From NCBI RefSeq assembly GCF_024814355.1, contig NZ_JANUXV010000001.1:186001-250000 (forward strand): 64,000 nt of DNA, given 5' to 3'. The notes below the pieces were generated by a model that saw only the letters and a list, made by a program, of their open reading frames with translations, did no database searches and had not been told where the DNA came from. This stretch comes from Gleimia sp. 6138-11-ORH1 (lineage in GTDB: Bacteria; Actinomycetota; Actinomycetes; Actinomycetales; Actinomycetaceae). The translations under genes and the position numbers were made by a program. Below are positions 36,932 through 46,252 of the stretch, one piece after another; the stretch's first letter is position 1; each line of letters begins with the position of its first letter.

Positions 36932-38029
36932 ATGGTTAATCCACCGCAAAAGACAATTCGTTCCGTCCAATATTTACGTGCTTTTGCTGCTTTGGCAGTG
37001 GTGTACTATCACATTGCGATATTGGATTTTGGAAAAGCCCTGGGACTATCAGAAACCGGAGACTGGGGAGTTGATGTTTTCTTCGTCATCTCTGGTTTCA
37101 TTATGGGAACTATCGTGGTGCAGGATTCAAGTGCTTTCCTGACTCGCCGGATTATGCGAATTGTTCCGCTCTATTGGGTAGCTACTTTAGGATGGGCTGG
37201 ATTAGCGTTACTTTTCCCGGCGCAAACTAAATCAACGGTAGTTGATTTACCCGGAATCCTAAAGTCGCTATTTTTCATACCCTATGAGCTTCCTTTGCGC
37301 ATTGGTCCGATTCTGGGGTTAGGGTGGACACTTAACTATGAAATGTTCTTTTACCTGCTGATTGCTTTTAGCCTGTGGGTGTTCAAGGATGCGAAAAAAT
37401 CTCTGCTGATCGCCAGTGGCCTGTTAGTAGCTTTAGTTGTAAGTGGAGTGTTTTATTCCTCTGCGTTCTTTCCACTGACTTTTTATCAAGCTCCGATCCT
37501 ATTAGAGTTTGTGGCCGGTATTTGGTTAGCTTTTGCCTATCGACACTTCGGTGAAGCGGGGCAGGAGAGTCAGTCTGGAAAACTAGCGCGGGTGATTTTT
37601 GGGGGAGTAGCTTTAGTAGCTGCTTTCATTTGGCTGACTCAGCAGAGTTTATTTGCCACTGACGGTTTTTTCAGTCAGCGCGCCGTTTTCTACGGCATAC
37701 CCGCTTTCCTCATGGTGTTGGGAGCTTTAGCGGTGGAACCGGTTTTGAAACCGGGCTGGTTCGATACGCTTTGTTTGGAACTGGGGGCGGGAAGCTACGC
37801 AATTTACCTGTTCCACGCGTTCACTGTGGGTCTTTTGGGGCCAAGTTTTTTTGGAACGAAAAGTCTAGCTGAAAACTATGGTTTAAGTTTGCTAATAATG
37901 ATTGCCACGATGGTTTTCACAGCTTTCCTGGGGATAGCCATTAACAAATGGGTAGATACCCCGCTGCAACGTAAACTAAAACAGTTCATTTATCGCCCGG
38001 GAAAATTAAGTTCTTTCCATAACAAATAA
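36932..38029 (+). CDS. Membrane acyltransferase, ExoZ/OafA-like (acyltransferase-3)
   Basis: A 365-residue membrane protein with about ten helices. IRSVQYLRAFAALAVVYYHI at the N-terminus holds the catalytic His. WGVDVFFVISGFIMG, LTRRIMRIVPLYW and LGWTLNYEMFFYLL are typical of ExoZ-type acyltransferases, which put acetyl or similar groups on exopolysaccharide sugars. It is the last gene of the glf-exporter run (28 bp after the GT2) and is probably co-transcribed with it. It is the second acyltransferase-3 of the locus, suggesting two distinct acyl decorations. Confidence 0.88.
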   Translation: MVNPPQKTIRSVQYLRAFAALAVVYYHIAILDFGKALGLSETGDWGVDVFFVISGFIMGTIVVQDSSAFLTRRIMRIVPLYWVATLGWAGLALLFPAQTKSTVVDLPGILKSLFFIPYELPLRIGPILGLGWTLNYEMFFYLLIAFSLWVFKDAKKSLLIASGLLVALVVSGVFYSSAFFPLTFYQAPILLEFVAGIWLAFAYRHFGEAGQESQSGKLARVIFGGVALVAAFIWLTQQSLFATDGFFSQRAVFYGIPAFLMVLGALAVEPVLKPGWFDTLCLELGAGSYAIYLFHAFTVGLLGPSFFGTKSLAENYGLSLLIMIATMVFTAFLGIAINKWVDTPLQRKLKQFIYRPGKLSSFHNK

Positions 38030-38049
38030 CGAGGGCGTCGTTTCACTTC

Positions 38050-39741
38050 TTGGTAGATCCGGTTACGTCTTTACCAATCGCTGTTGAAGAAAATTTCTTA
38101 ATCGAAAGTAGTCAATTTATGGGGCAAAAATCTAAGTGGCAAAATGAGGTGCAGATCCAGGATAGTTCTGCAAAGACTGGTCTTAATGAAACTCTGCCTA
38201 AGAAAGCCGCTAAGGGCAGAAGTTTCGCTTTACCCTCTGCTTTTACCATCCTATTCTTTCTTTTAGTTTTAGCTGCTATTGCGACCTGGTTGATTCCAGC
38301 TGGAAGTTACGCGAAACTATCCTATGCCTCGCAGACAGAGGTTTTTAAAGTCCTTGCTCCTGATAAAACAGAGACTACGCTCCCGGCAACCCAAGCCTCT
38401 TTAGATGAACTAAATGTCCAAATCGACATTGAGAATTTTACTTCCGGAACTTTGGCTCGACCGGTTTCGATTCCCGGTAGTTATGAGACGCTAGAGTCCA
38501 CGCCTGCAAGTTTCTTAGATGTATTCAACGCAATGGTTTCTGGCACTATAGAAGCCGCGGACATCATGATTTTCATTATGATTCTTTCCGGCTTAATTGG
38601 GGTAGTCCAAGTAGCCGGAGCGTTTGAATCAGGCTTACGTGCTTTAACTCAACGCACGAAAGGGCGAGAATTTACGCTGATTGCTACTGTTTCTATCTTG
38701 ATGCAAATCGCGGGCACTACCTTAGGATTTGAAGAAGAAGCACTTGCTTTCTACCCGATTTTAGTTCCTATCTTTATTGCTTTGGGGTATGACGCGATAG
38801 TGGCTATGGCAGCTATTTTTCTTTCAGGTGCGATGGGAACCGCCTTTTCAACTATCAATCCTTTTTCAGCAATTATTGCTTCCAATGCTGCCGGAATTTC
38901 TTTTACTGAGGGAATCTGGTGGCGTTTAGGAGGCTGGGTAGTGGCTTGCTGTGTGTTAGTCCCGTATATCTACCTCTATGCTCGCAAAGTAAAAGCAGAC
39001 CCTACCAGTTCATACGCCTATGCGAACCGAAGAGAGTTTTTAGAGCACTGGAAGGTGGAATTGGGGGAATTGGTTCCCGCAAAGTTCACCTGGCGTCAGA
39101 AGCTGATTTTAATGCTCTTTGCTGCGGGCTTTCCAATCATGATGTGGGGCGTCACTAACTGGGGCTGGTGGTTTTCCGAAATGGCGGTTTCATTCCTGGT
39201 GATTACTGTGCTTTCCATTGCCGTAGCGGTGATAGGTAACCCTGAATTGAGTGAAAAAGATGCTGTTGAGGGATTCCTCAAAGCAGCTGCGGAAATGGTT
39301 GGGGTTGCCATGATTATTGGATTGGCTCGGGCAGTGAACTTAATTCTGGTAAAAGGACAGGTTTCAGATACTATTCTTCGTTGGGCAACTGAAGTTGTTT
39401 CACAAATGAATGGCCCGGCTTTCATCATGGCGATGATGTTAATGTTCTGTGTTTTGGGATTTTTCGTTCCGTCTTCTTCCGGGTTAGCAGTATTAGCTAT
39501 GCCGATTTTGGCGCCGCTTGCGGATGCGGCAGGAATCCCTCGGTTTATTGTTGTTTCAGCTTATCAGTGGGGACAGTACACAACTTTGTTAATCGCTCCT
39601 ACGGGTTTGGTGATGGTGACTTTGCAGATGATGCGGATGCAGTATAGTCAGTGGTTCAAATTTGTTTGGCCGATGGTGATATTCCTCTTTACGTTTGGGA
39701 ATCTACTTTTGATAGTTCAAGTACTTTTATATGCGTGGTAA
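38050..39741 (+). CDS. YfcC family membrane transporter (AbgT/ArcD-like superfamily)
   Basis: A 563-residue protein with about 12 membrane helices after a soluble start. The family landmark LPSAFTILFFLLVLAAIATWLIPAG forms the first helix, with GTTLGFEEEALAFYPILVPI and FFVPSSSGLAVLAMPILAPLAD later. YfcC proteins belong to the ion-transporter superfamily with ArcD/AbgT-like members; the substrate is not known, with amino acids or peptides as candidates. The start is uncertain: TTG at 38050 gives the long form, while ATG at 38119 (24th codon) is close to the length of relatives. It is not obviously related to the polymer genes upstream. Confidence 0.85.
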   Translation: MVDPVTSLPIAVEENFLIESSQFMGQKSKWQNEVQIQDSSAKTGLNETLPKKAAKGRSFALPSAFTILFFLLVLAAIATWLIPAGSYAKLSYASQTEVFKVLAPDKTETTLPATQASLDELNVQIDIENFTSGTLARPVSIPGSYETLESTPASFLDVFNAMVSGTIEAADIMIFIMILSGLIGVVQVAGAFESGLRALTQRTKGREFTLIATVSILMQIAGTTLGFEEEALAFYPILVPIFIALGYDAIVAMAAIFLSGAMGTAFSTINPFSAIIASNAAGISFTEGIWWRLGGWVVACCVLVPYIYLYARKVKADPTSSYAYANRREFLEHWKVELGELVPAKFTWRQKLILMLFAAGFPIMMWGVTNWGWWFSEMAVSFLVITVLSIAVAVIGNPELSEKDAVEGFLKAAAEMVGVAMIIGLARAVNLILVKGQVSDTILRWATEVVSQMNGPAFIMAMMLMFCVLGFFVPSSSGLAVLAMPILAPLADAAGIPRFIVVSAYQWGQYTTLLIAPTGLVMVTLQMMRMQYSQWFKFVWPMVIFLFTFGNLLLIVQVLLYAW

Positions 39742-39842
39742 AGAAGTTCTCAAGAAAATGGGATATTAATTACAATCTGTATTTGGCAAAGCAAACAATT
39801 TTCGTATCTGGGAAAATTAATATCGTAACTTACAGAACTTCT
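39742..39842. repeat. Nested inverted repeat between YfcC and DUF5684 genes
   Basis: Outer arms AGAAGTTCT (39742-39750) and AGAACTTCT (39834-39842), inner arms GATATTAATT (39762-39771) and AATTAATATC (39815-39824), all perfectly complementary. The pairs are nested with 11 and 9 nt between them and a 43-nt centre. It starts right after the YfcC stop. It could be a transcript-end structure, a leader of the next gene, or a very short MITE-like element. Confidence 0.55.
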
Positions 39843-39859
39843 ACCAGTAAGGAAAAATA

Positions 39860-40216
39860 ATGGAAGCTCAAGAACTGGTCACCCAAGGAACAAATACCTA
39901 TGCTGGTTCCGGCGGGGCAATGTTCATCCTGATTGCCATCGGTCTATACATGATGTTCAAAAAAGAAGGCATCACCCCTTGGTACGGAATCATCCCAATC
40001 TTCAATATTTTCAGAGTAGCTAAAATGGCTACCGGCGAAACCATCCTGGCAGTGCTGACTATTTTCTTATTCCCATTCCTATGGGTATATGTATCCTACC
40101 GCTTAGCAAAAGGGTACGGACACGGAATTGGCTTTGCAATCCTAACTTACTTCTTCTTCCCAGTAATGGCACTGGTGTACGGATTTAGCGACAAACGCTT
40201 CAACCCAAACGCCTAA
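39860..40216 (+). CDS. Small membrane protein, DUF5684-like
   Basis: A 118-residue protein with three hydrophobic segments (about 18-36, 62-80 and 88-106). WYGIIPIFNIFRVAKMATG after the first helix is the feature shared by DUF5684-type proteins, in which a tryptophan and IIPxxN motif follow the first helix. No reaction is known. AAGGAAAA precedes the ATG. It stands alone between a nested inverted repeat and a strong hairpin, so it is probably a single-gene unit. Confidence 0.75.
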   Translation: MEAQELVTQGTNTYAGSGGAMFILIAIGLYMMFKKEGITPWYGIIPIFNIFRVAKMATGETILAVLTIFLFPFLWVYVSYRLAKGYGHGIGFAILTYFFFPVMALVYGFSDKRFNPNA

Positions 40217-40233
40217 ATTAGAGTTAAATAAAT

Positions 40234-40274
40234 AGTGGCTGGTTAGCCCCACAAGCGGGGAATAACCAGCCACT
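40234..40274. terminator. Bidirectional terminator after DUF5684 gene
   Basis: Arms AGTGGCTGGTTA (40234-40245) and TAACCAGCCACT (40263-40274) enclose a further CCCC/GGGG pair and the loop ACAAGC. It lies between converging genes. Confidence 0.82.
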
Positions 40275-40295
40275 TAACTTATAAATACCAGGCGT

Positions 40296-40931
40296 CTAAC
40301 CCAGTTCCTGCTGACGAATTTTAGGAATATCTTCACCCGGTTCAATCCAAACTACCCGCCGGCCCGTTTCCCAAGCCTTCCAAATCAGTTCAACATAGTT
40401 AGCTTCCCCAGCTTCCAAAAACAAAGGCTCGGTAGTATCAGAGTGCTCAAAAGAAACAGAAGGCACAAACTTAATCGGCGGATAAATGAATCCATCAGGC
40501 TGAGCGTTAATCTCTGCAATAGCATCACTTCCCGCAGAAAAAGGTTCACCCAACCAACCTAAAGCAAGGGGAGACATTTCTTGTAAAAGAACTGGAAGCC
40601 CCACTTGGTCAGCGGAAACCTTTGTAGCGACCTCGTGATTATTGGTTACAAATAAGTCGGCGCTATCAACCTCAAGTGGGGAAAAGCTAACTTCAACCCC
40701 CGCTAAAGCAGCACCTAAAGACCAAAAGAGAGTGCGCCAAGACGGCGGTAAATCCAAAACTAACAGCCCTTGAGAGTCCTCACCCAACTCTTCGCACAGG
40801 TAATTGCAGGTTTTAGCTAGCCAACGGTATATATTTGGGCCAGTAAACTCAATCCGACCATCTTTGGCATACCAAACCAATAGTGAAGTAGGAGTTTTAG
40901 ATAAAACAGCTAGTTGAGGAATATCCGACAT
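40296..40931 (-). CDS. TIGR03089 family protein (AMP-binding-like N-terminal fragment)
   Basis: A 211-residue actinobacterial protein resembling only the first part of acyl-adenylate enzymes. LLVWYAKDGRIEFTGPNIYRWLAKTCNYL, LVLDLPPSWRTLFWSLGAAL and FVTNNHEVA-type segments match TIGR03089. No adenylation core motif is present, so catalysis is unlikely. In other actinobacteria it sits beside whiB2-type and cell-wall glycosyltransferase genes, as here, but its role is unknown. The start at 40931 (MSDIPQLAVLSKTP) is chosen because the 16 residues added by an earlier start look non-homologous; no strong ribosome binding site is seen. Confidence 0.8.
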   Translation of the reverse strand: MSDIPQLAVLSKTPTSLLVWYAKDGRIEFTGPNIYRWLAKTCNYLCEELGEDSQGLLVLDLPPSWRTLFWSLGAALAGVEVSFSPLEVDSADLFVTNNHEVATKVSADQVGLPVLLQEMSPLALGWLGEPFSAGSDAIAEINAQPDGFIYPPIKFVPSVSFEHSDTTEPLFLEAGEANYVELIWKAWETGRRVVWIEPGEDIPKIRQQELG

Positions 40932-41009
40932 TTTAAGACTTTCAGCTGGTTGTAGCAAAGAAAAAACACACTGCCACAAAAATAAGAAAAGGTCAATACC
41001 ATATTCGGC

Positions 41010-41038
41010 TTGACTTAGGAGGATTACACGCGTGTAAT
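41010..41038 (+). promoter_or_regulatory. whiB promoter with palindromic operator candidate
   Basis: TTGACT (41010-41015), a 17-bp spacer and TGTAAT (41033-41038) form a near-consensus promoter about 40 bp before the whiB start. The palindrome ATTACACG-CGTGTAAT (41023-41038, 16 bp, perfect) covers the -10 box, a position typical of a repressor site. Confidence 0.65.
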
Positions 41039-41078
41039 TCTATAAGGAAATATTTTTTTAGATAGAAGGGACACGCTC

Positions 41079-41354
41079 GTGTGGAATATTCTAGGTGACG
41101 GGCCTTTGGTCATCGATACCTTCAAAGCCGCACTCGGCGACGGTCCTTTAGCGTGGCAGGCAAACGCTCTATGTGCGCAGACTGATCCAGAAGCCTTCTT
41201 TCCCGAAAAAGGTGGTTCTACTCGGGAAGCAAAAGCCGTCTGCCAAGCCTGTGAAGTACGGCAGGAATGTTTAGAATACGCTATGTTAAACGACGAACGC
41301 TTCGGTATCTGGGGTGGCTTATCTGAACGTGAACGTCGTCGATTAAAACGCTAA
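41079..41354 (+). CDS. WhiB family iron-sulfur transcription regulator (WhiB2/WhmD-like)
   Basis: A 91-residue WhiB protein binding a [4Fe-4S] cluster through Cys32, Cys55, Cys58 and Cys64 (C-x22-C-xx-C-x5-C). The GIWGG turn (76-80) and a basic C-terminus (RERRRLKR) bind sigma factor and DNA. The context, TIGR03089 on one side and a large GT2 then DUF5719 on the other, matches WhiB2-type loci, which control cell division and septation. Start GTG at 41079 with AGAAGGG as ribosome binding site. Its promoter carries a perfect palindrome over the -10 box. Confidence 0.92.
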   Translation: MWNILGDGPLVIDTFKAALGDGPLAWQANALCAQTDPEAFFPEKGGSTREAKAVCQACEVRQECLEYAMLNDERFGIWGGLSERERRRLKR

Positions 41355-41395
41355 GGCTAAGCCTAATGCAAGGAGATAAACCATAAAGGGGTCTC

Positions 41396-44300
41396 ATGAC
41401 TGAGCCAACTGTAGCCGCCCTCGTAGTCACACGAGGGCTTACTCCGTATTTACACCGAACTGTTGCAGCGCTACTTTCCCAATCGCGGAAACCGGACACA
41501 ATTGTCGTGGTAAATACCTCTACCACGGCCTTAAAACCGATTAAAGGCCTGGAGATCCTCAACGCTCCACAACTAACTAACTTCAATGCTGCAGTCAGTA
41601 AAGCCCTGGAAACCTACCCAGTTTTAGACAGCTGCGACTGGTTCTGGTTCCTACACGACGATTCAGCTCCTGACCAACAGTGCTTAGAACAACTTTTAAC
41701 TGCGACTAAAGCTGGGCTAACCACCGCCGTGGTCGGGCCAAAACAAGTTGCCTGGTCCAGTGCAGACCGAATCTTAGAAGTCGGGATTGAAACTACCCGT
41801 TCAGCCCGCCGGCTCAGCGTAGAATCCTACGATGAGATCGACCAAGGGCAGTACGATAATATCTCTGACGTGCTGGCAGTCGGATCAGCTGGAATGCTGG
41901 TGGACGCCCAAATCTGGCGCGAAAGTGGCGGATTTGACCCGCAGCTGACTCCCTTTGGGGAAGGGTTAGAATTCTGCCGCCGGATTCGCCTGGGTGGACA
42001 CCGGGTAGTGGTAGTCCCCGAAGCAAAAATAGCTCATGCGCGAGTTTCCTACCGCGGTTTAAGAACCGGAACAGAAGTCGATTTAGATCGCTCATTTAAA
42101 GAACGTCGCTTTGCGCAGCTCTACAATGGTTTAATCCTGCGTAACCTTCCATTTTTAATCGCCAGTTTAGTTCTATTACCACTTTGGACACTGCTGCGCG
42201 CCGGAGCACGTCTACTCCAAAAACGCCCCCAGTTAGCATTTGCTGAAATAGCTGCAGTTTGGAAACTTTACGCATCTTTACCGGCATTAAGAAACGCGCG
42301 GCAACGTAACCGCAATTTCGCGAAAGTTCCAGTATCCGTTTTGAAAACCTTGGAAACTAGCCACTTCCAAATCAACCGGCGCCAACGGATTGAAAATCGA
42401 AAAGAACGCGAATACTTCTCTAAAACCCAACTTGAACCAATTGCCGCGAACTTATTAAAACGTCACCAGATCCGCACCTATAGCGGTTTTGGAATAGGTT
42501 TCGCATTGACTTTCTTAGTGACTTGGTTTGCAACCCGCGAATTAACTGACGGGATTAGCGGTGCTGCTTGGGTGAACCTACCAGAAAGCTATGGCACACT
42601 TTTTTGGCAGGCTTGGTCGGGCTGGAGTTTAGGCGGTTTAGGGTATCCACCTCCGGTTGATTCTCTACTTCCGGTACTCACCGTTCTAACGGCACCTTTA
42701 GCTCTTTTGGGAGTTAGCCCCGCAACCCAGTTTGAATGGTTCTACCGTTTGGTACCTGCCTTGGCCTGGATCTCTATGTACTGGGGAACGCGAGTTATTA
42801 CTCACCGGGTTGCCTGGCGTTTTGCTTTGGCGCTTCTTTGGGTAATTAGCCCAGTTTTCCTCCTTTCTTGGTCAAGTGGGCGGATGGGAACTCTACTGGT
42901 TGCAGCGTTCCTCCCCTTATTTTTACGCGGTTGGATGCATTCAGTTGGCCAGGTAGTTCCGTTACGGATTCGCGGAGCTTTTGCTGAAGAAATTGTCTTA
43001 GCGGAAAGCGAAAAAGACTATCCGTACACGGCTTTAGCTAGTTTTGCCGCCCTCGTTTTAGTGGGCGCGGCTCCGTGGCTGCTACTGCTTTTGCTTCCTT
43101 TCTTAGTGGTGACTACCATTTTTATGCGAGGCCGCCGAGCGGGACAGGTTTTACTAGCCATCCCAGCATTTGCTTTTTCTCTACCAGTGTGGATTCACGT
43201 ATTTAGCGGCACCGGGTCAGCTCGTTGGCAGCTGCTTTTTGCAGACACCGGAAGATCCTTGGCCCATAGTCAGCCTAGTTCATGGGAAATTGCTTTGGGC
43301 TTACCTCAAGCCAAAGAATCATTTGGTAATCCAGCTTTTCCCTGGGTGCCGGAGTTCATTAACTCAGCTGCAACATTCATTTGGTTTATTCCCGGGGCAG
43401 TTCTGCTTCTGGGAGCGGTGATTGCATTATTTAATCTACAAAGATGGACTTTCCGCACTCGGCTAGCCTTTTTGGCGGGTATTTTCGCAGTTGGCGCGGC
43501 AATCGTAGCTTCCAGAATCGTCAATTCCGAGGGCGGTGCATTAATCTTCGGTTGGGCAGGAACCGGAATTTTAGTGGCCCTAATCGCTTGGATGCTGGCG
43601 GCAACCGGGGCGATTCCTAACTTAGTTTTAGTGGAACCTTTGCATTCATATCTTTCCCGCAGGAGGAGAGAAAAAGCTGTTAAACGGCGTGAAGCAGCCG
43701 AGCAGAAACAAAAACAAACGGAAGTTTCTTTTATCGACGCTAAGGTTTCCTTAGAGAAACTCTCAGAAGCGGAAGTTAGTGCTACGGCAACTATTAAAGC
43801 TGTAACTAGGGAAGTAGATCTTAACGCTACCACCCGGGGGGAACGCTCTGCATTCCGTTTCCAAATCGGTGTTTTAGCGCTTGTTTACGCGGTTGCTTTA
43901 GTTCCCTTCGTCGTATGGTTACCTTACGAATCTGAAAACGATTTGCAGGTAGCGGCGGCGCCACAGTATTTAACTCCGGCTACAACGGTGGAGGCGCAGC
44001 AGGGGGAGCGTTCAGCGCGATTTATGAAACTGTCTGTTTCAGATGAGGTAGTCCACGTGGAGATTTGGCGTGGTGATGGTCGTCAGCTGGCAGACTCATC
44101 TCCTTGGCAGCGGCTGGAAAACGCGCGTTTGGTGATGGAAAAACGCAGTGATAATCGTTTTAATGTCACTGAAAATGGCAGCGCTGCAAATGCTGATTTA
44201 GCTCAGTTAGTGACCAAGTTACTGACTACCCCGGATACGGTTGAACTCAGTCAGCTTGGGCAGCTGGGCGTAGATGAAATAGCTTTAGAAAATAGCTCAT

Positions 44301-44755
44301 CATTAGCCAGGGAACGGGCACTGATGTCTTTAGATCGGGTTGCTGGATTAACTCGCGCCGGAGAATCCGGGGCAGGTACTTTGTGGCGAGTACGTCCACA
44401 GGAAGTTGAACCTGCTCGCGCTTTCATTAAAGACGCGCAAGGTAGGATCACCCCGATTGCTGATCCCACGTTAGCTGCCGTGGCTTTACCAGCTCCGGCA
44501 GATGAGAATACTATTTTAGTTTTGGCTGAACCGAAAGATGCCGGTTGGGTAGCTAGCTTTAATGGAAATACTATCGAAGCTACAGAAAATGGTTGGCAAC
44601 AAGCATTCAAACTACCTAAGGAAGCTGGTCAGGTGAGAATAACTTGGTATGCAGACTGGTTACCGGTGTGGTGGTTTAGTGCAGTAACCGCTTTGATTGG
44701 ATTACTGGTCGGAGCAATTCCGGTAGCGGGAAGGAGACAATCAAATGTCTACTGA
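41396..44755 (+). CDS. Large GT2-plus-membrane glycosyltransferase
   Basis: An 1119-residue protein. Residues 1-270 are a GT-A domain (VVTRGLTPYLHRTVAALL, TIVVVNTSTTALK, WFWFLHDDSAPD, GEGLEFCRRIRLGGHRV). About 360-750 is a bundle of about 10-12 membrane helices, and 850-1119 a largely external region ending in a final helix. A coiled, charged segment (about 760-800) joins the last two parts. Similar giant proteins follow whiB2 in many actinobacteria, next to DUF5719, and are thought to act in cell-wall glycan assembly; the exact reaction is unproven. The DUF5719 gene overlaps its 3' end by 11 bp. Confidence 0.85.
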   Translation: MTEPTVAALVVTRGLTPYLHRTVAALLSQSRKPDTIVVVNTSTTALKPIKGLEILNAPQLTNFNAAVSKALETYPVLDSCDWFWFLHDDSAPDQQCLEQLLTATKAGLTTAVVGPKQVAWSSADRILEVGIETTRSARRLSVESYDEIDQGQYDNISDVLAVGSAGMLVDAQIWRESGGFDPQLTPFGEGLEFCRRIRLGGHRVVVVPEAKIAHARVSYRGLRTGTEVDLDRSFKERRFAQLYNGLILRNLPFLIASLVLLPLWTLLRAGARLLQKRPQLAFAEIAAVWKLYASLPALRNARQRNRNFAKVPVSVLKTLETSHFQINRRQRIENRKEREYFSKTQLEPIAANLLKRHQIRTYSGFGIGFALTFLVTWFATRELTDGISGAAWVNLPESYGTLFWQAWSGWSLGGLGYPPPVDSLLPVLTVLTAPLALLGVSPATQFEWFYRLVPALAWISMYWGTRVITHRVAWRFALALLWVISPVFLLSWSSGRMGTLLVAAFLPLFLRGWMHSVGQVVPLRIRGAFAEEIVLAESEKDYPYTALASFAALVLVGAAPWLLLLLLPFLVVTTIFMRGRRAGQVLLAIPAFAFSLPVWIHVFSGTGSARWQLLFADTGRSLAHSQPSSWEIALGLPQAKESFGNPAFPWVPEFINSAATFIWFIPGAVLLLGAVIALFNLQRWTFRTRLAFLAGIFAVGAAIVASRIVNSEGGALIFGWAGTGILVALIAWMLAATGAIPNLVLVEPLHSYLSRRRREKAVKRREAAEQKQKQTEVSFIDAKVSLEKLSEAEVSATATIKAVTREVDLNATTRGERSAFRFQIGVLALVYAVALVPFVVWLPYESENDLQVAAAPQYLTPATTVEAQQGERSARFMKLSVSDEVVHVEIWRGDGRQLADSSPWQRLENARLVMEKRSDNRFNVTENGSAANADLAQLVTKLLTTPDTVELSQLGQLGVDEIALENSSSLARERALMSLDRVAGLTRAGESGAGTLWRVRPQEVEPARAFIKDAQGRITPIADPTLAAVALPAPADENTILVLAEPKDAGWVASFNGNTIEATENGWQQAFKLPKEAGQVRITWYADWLPVWWFSAVTALIGLLVGAIPVAGRRQSNVY

Positions 44756-46226
44756 ACAAACGCCCTCAACAGAGGTAGATCCGAAACTGGCTAAACTAAT
44801 TTCTACCGGAAAAGTCCTGGGGACTTTCACTACCCTTGGGGTTACAAGCATTGCTTTGCTGGGGGCATTGACGGTTACCGCTTCAGCGGATCTTTGGCTG
44901 CGGGCAGACAGTAGCTATGCGCGCACAGATAAATCCACTTTAGAAGTTGTAAATCAGGTGAGTTTACCAGAGCATAGTTATTTGCTTGGCTGTATCCCTT
45001 TCTTTCCTGATGCGAAAGGAGCTCCCACCGGAACTGCAGTAACAAATATCTACACTGCAGAAGGCACTGCGGTTACCTCTGTTAAACCAGCAGTAGCTGG
45101 TAAGGCACCGCTGGTAAAGGACGCTTTTTCTGGGGAGAAAGATATTCCTGGTGTTGATCCGCTGGTAGTGGGGGTTTCAACTCAAGACGTAAGTTCTTTT
45201 ACCGGTAGTTCTTTTGTAGTTTCTGCTTCTAAGACTTTAAAGGGGATTACTAGCAGCGCCTGTCAGGTTGCCCATAACCATCACTGGTTTGTTGCCGGTA
45301 GCACTGAAGTGGGTGAAGCTACGTTTTTAACTATTTTGAATCCGTCTGCAAACCCAACTCAGGTATCTTTACAAGCCTGGAGCAGTACCGCAAAGATCGC
45401 GCAAACACCGACTCTGACGGTAGCGGGCAATCAAATGCAGACAGTGAATTTAGCAACCTACTTTCCAACTGAAAGCCGTTTGGGTTTGCACGTAACTGTT
45501 AATGGCCCCGGAGCAGTTGTGGCTTTACATTCTTCCGGTGACTTAGGATTGGCCACTCGCGGTATAGAAACGGTTAGAGGCGTGGATACTCCCGCGGTTG
45601 AGAACATTTTTACCGGGGTAGAAGCTGACGCTAAGAATACGCGAATCCGGATTTTGAATCCGGGGTTAGATCCGGCAACTGCAACTATTGAAATTGCTGA
45701 TCCGACGGGCAGTAAAGTTCTGGCCGGTGCAGAGAATATCGAGATAGCAGGAGCAGCTGTATTTGAGTTAGATTTGGGTGGGCTGGGCAAAGGCCCTAAA
45801 ACTATTGTTTTACGTTCTAACCAACCTTTAGTGGCAAATGTTTTTGCTGATTATGAGGGCGAAGATAAGGAAGATGCGCAGGTCTTAGCTGATCGAGGTA
45901 TCTGGTCGAAAGCTACGAAGATACAGCATCTGAAATCTAAAGTTCCTCCGCTGCAAACTGGAGAAAAGACCCGTAAACTCAGCATTTTCAATCCGGCTAC
46001 AACGGCTGTAAAACTTGAAATCAATGGAAAAGAATCGCAAATTCCAGCTAAGTCACAGTTAGTTTTTGAAGTTGAAGGTTCTACGGTAGAAATAAAATCT
46101 CCCGAGCCAGTTTACGCGTCACTGCTAATTAGGCGCGCAGAAGGTAAAACCAATTTAGTTACCCATTTAGATTTGGAAGACCCTCGCGTTGCCCTCCCAC
46201 CGTTTTATATTCAACTGGGCAATTAG
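44745..46226 (+). CDS. DUF5719 family exported protein
   Basis: A 493-residue protein with one N-terminal membrane helix (about 27-48) and a large external part rich in beta strands, Val, Thr and Ala. Features include TFLTILNPSANPTQVSL and RIRILNPGLDPATATIEIAD, two related repeats of the kind found in DUF5719. It is translationally coupled to the giant GT2 (ATG inside the upstream gene, preceded by AAGGAGA), so it is likely its partner in wall assembly. The function is unknown. The helix probably anchors it in the membrane. Confidence 0.85.
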   Translation: MSTEQTPSTEVDPKLAKLISTGKVLGTFTTLGVTSIALLGALTVTASADLWLRADSSYARTDKSTLEVVNQVSLPEHSYLLGCIPFFPDAKGAPTGTAVTNIYTAEGTAVTSVKPAVAGKAPLVKDAFSGEKDIPGVDPLVVGVSTQDVSSFTGSSFVVSASKTLKGITSSACQVAHNHHWFVAGSTEVGEATFLTILNPSANPTQVSLQAWSSTAKIAQTPTLTVAGNQMQTVNLATYFPTESRLGLHVTVNGPGAVVALHSSGDLGLATRGIETVRGVDTPAVENIFTGVEADAKNTRIRILNPGLDPATATIEIADPTGSKVLAGAENIEIAGAAVFELDLGGLGKGPKTIVLRSNQPLVANVFADYEGEDKEDAQVLADRGIWSKATKIQHLKSKVPPLQTGEKTRKLSIFNPATTAVKLEINGKESQIPAKSQLVFEVEGSTVEIKSPEPVYASLLIRRAEGKTNLVTHLDLEDPRVALPPFYIQLGN

Positions 46227-46252
46227 TTAAGCAATCACTCTGTCAGCACAGA

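Noticed and set aside
43306-43833. Open frame of 175 codons antisense to the giant GT2 gene
   Set aside because: Ala/Thr/Ser-rich shadow of the coding strand; the plus-strand protein is clearly real there.
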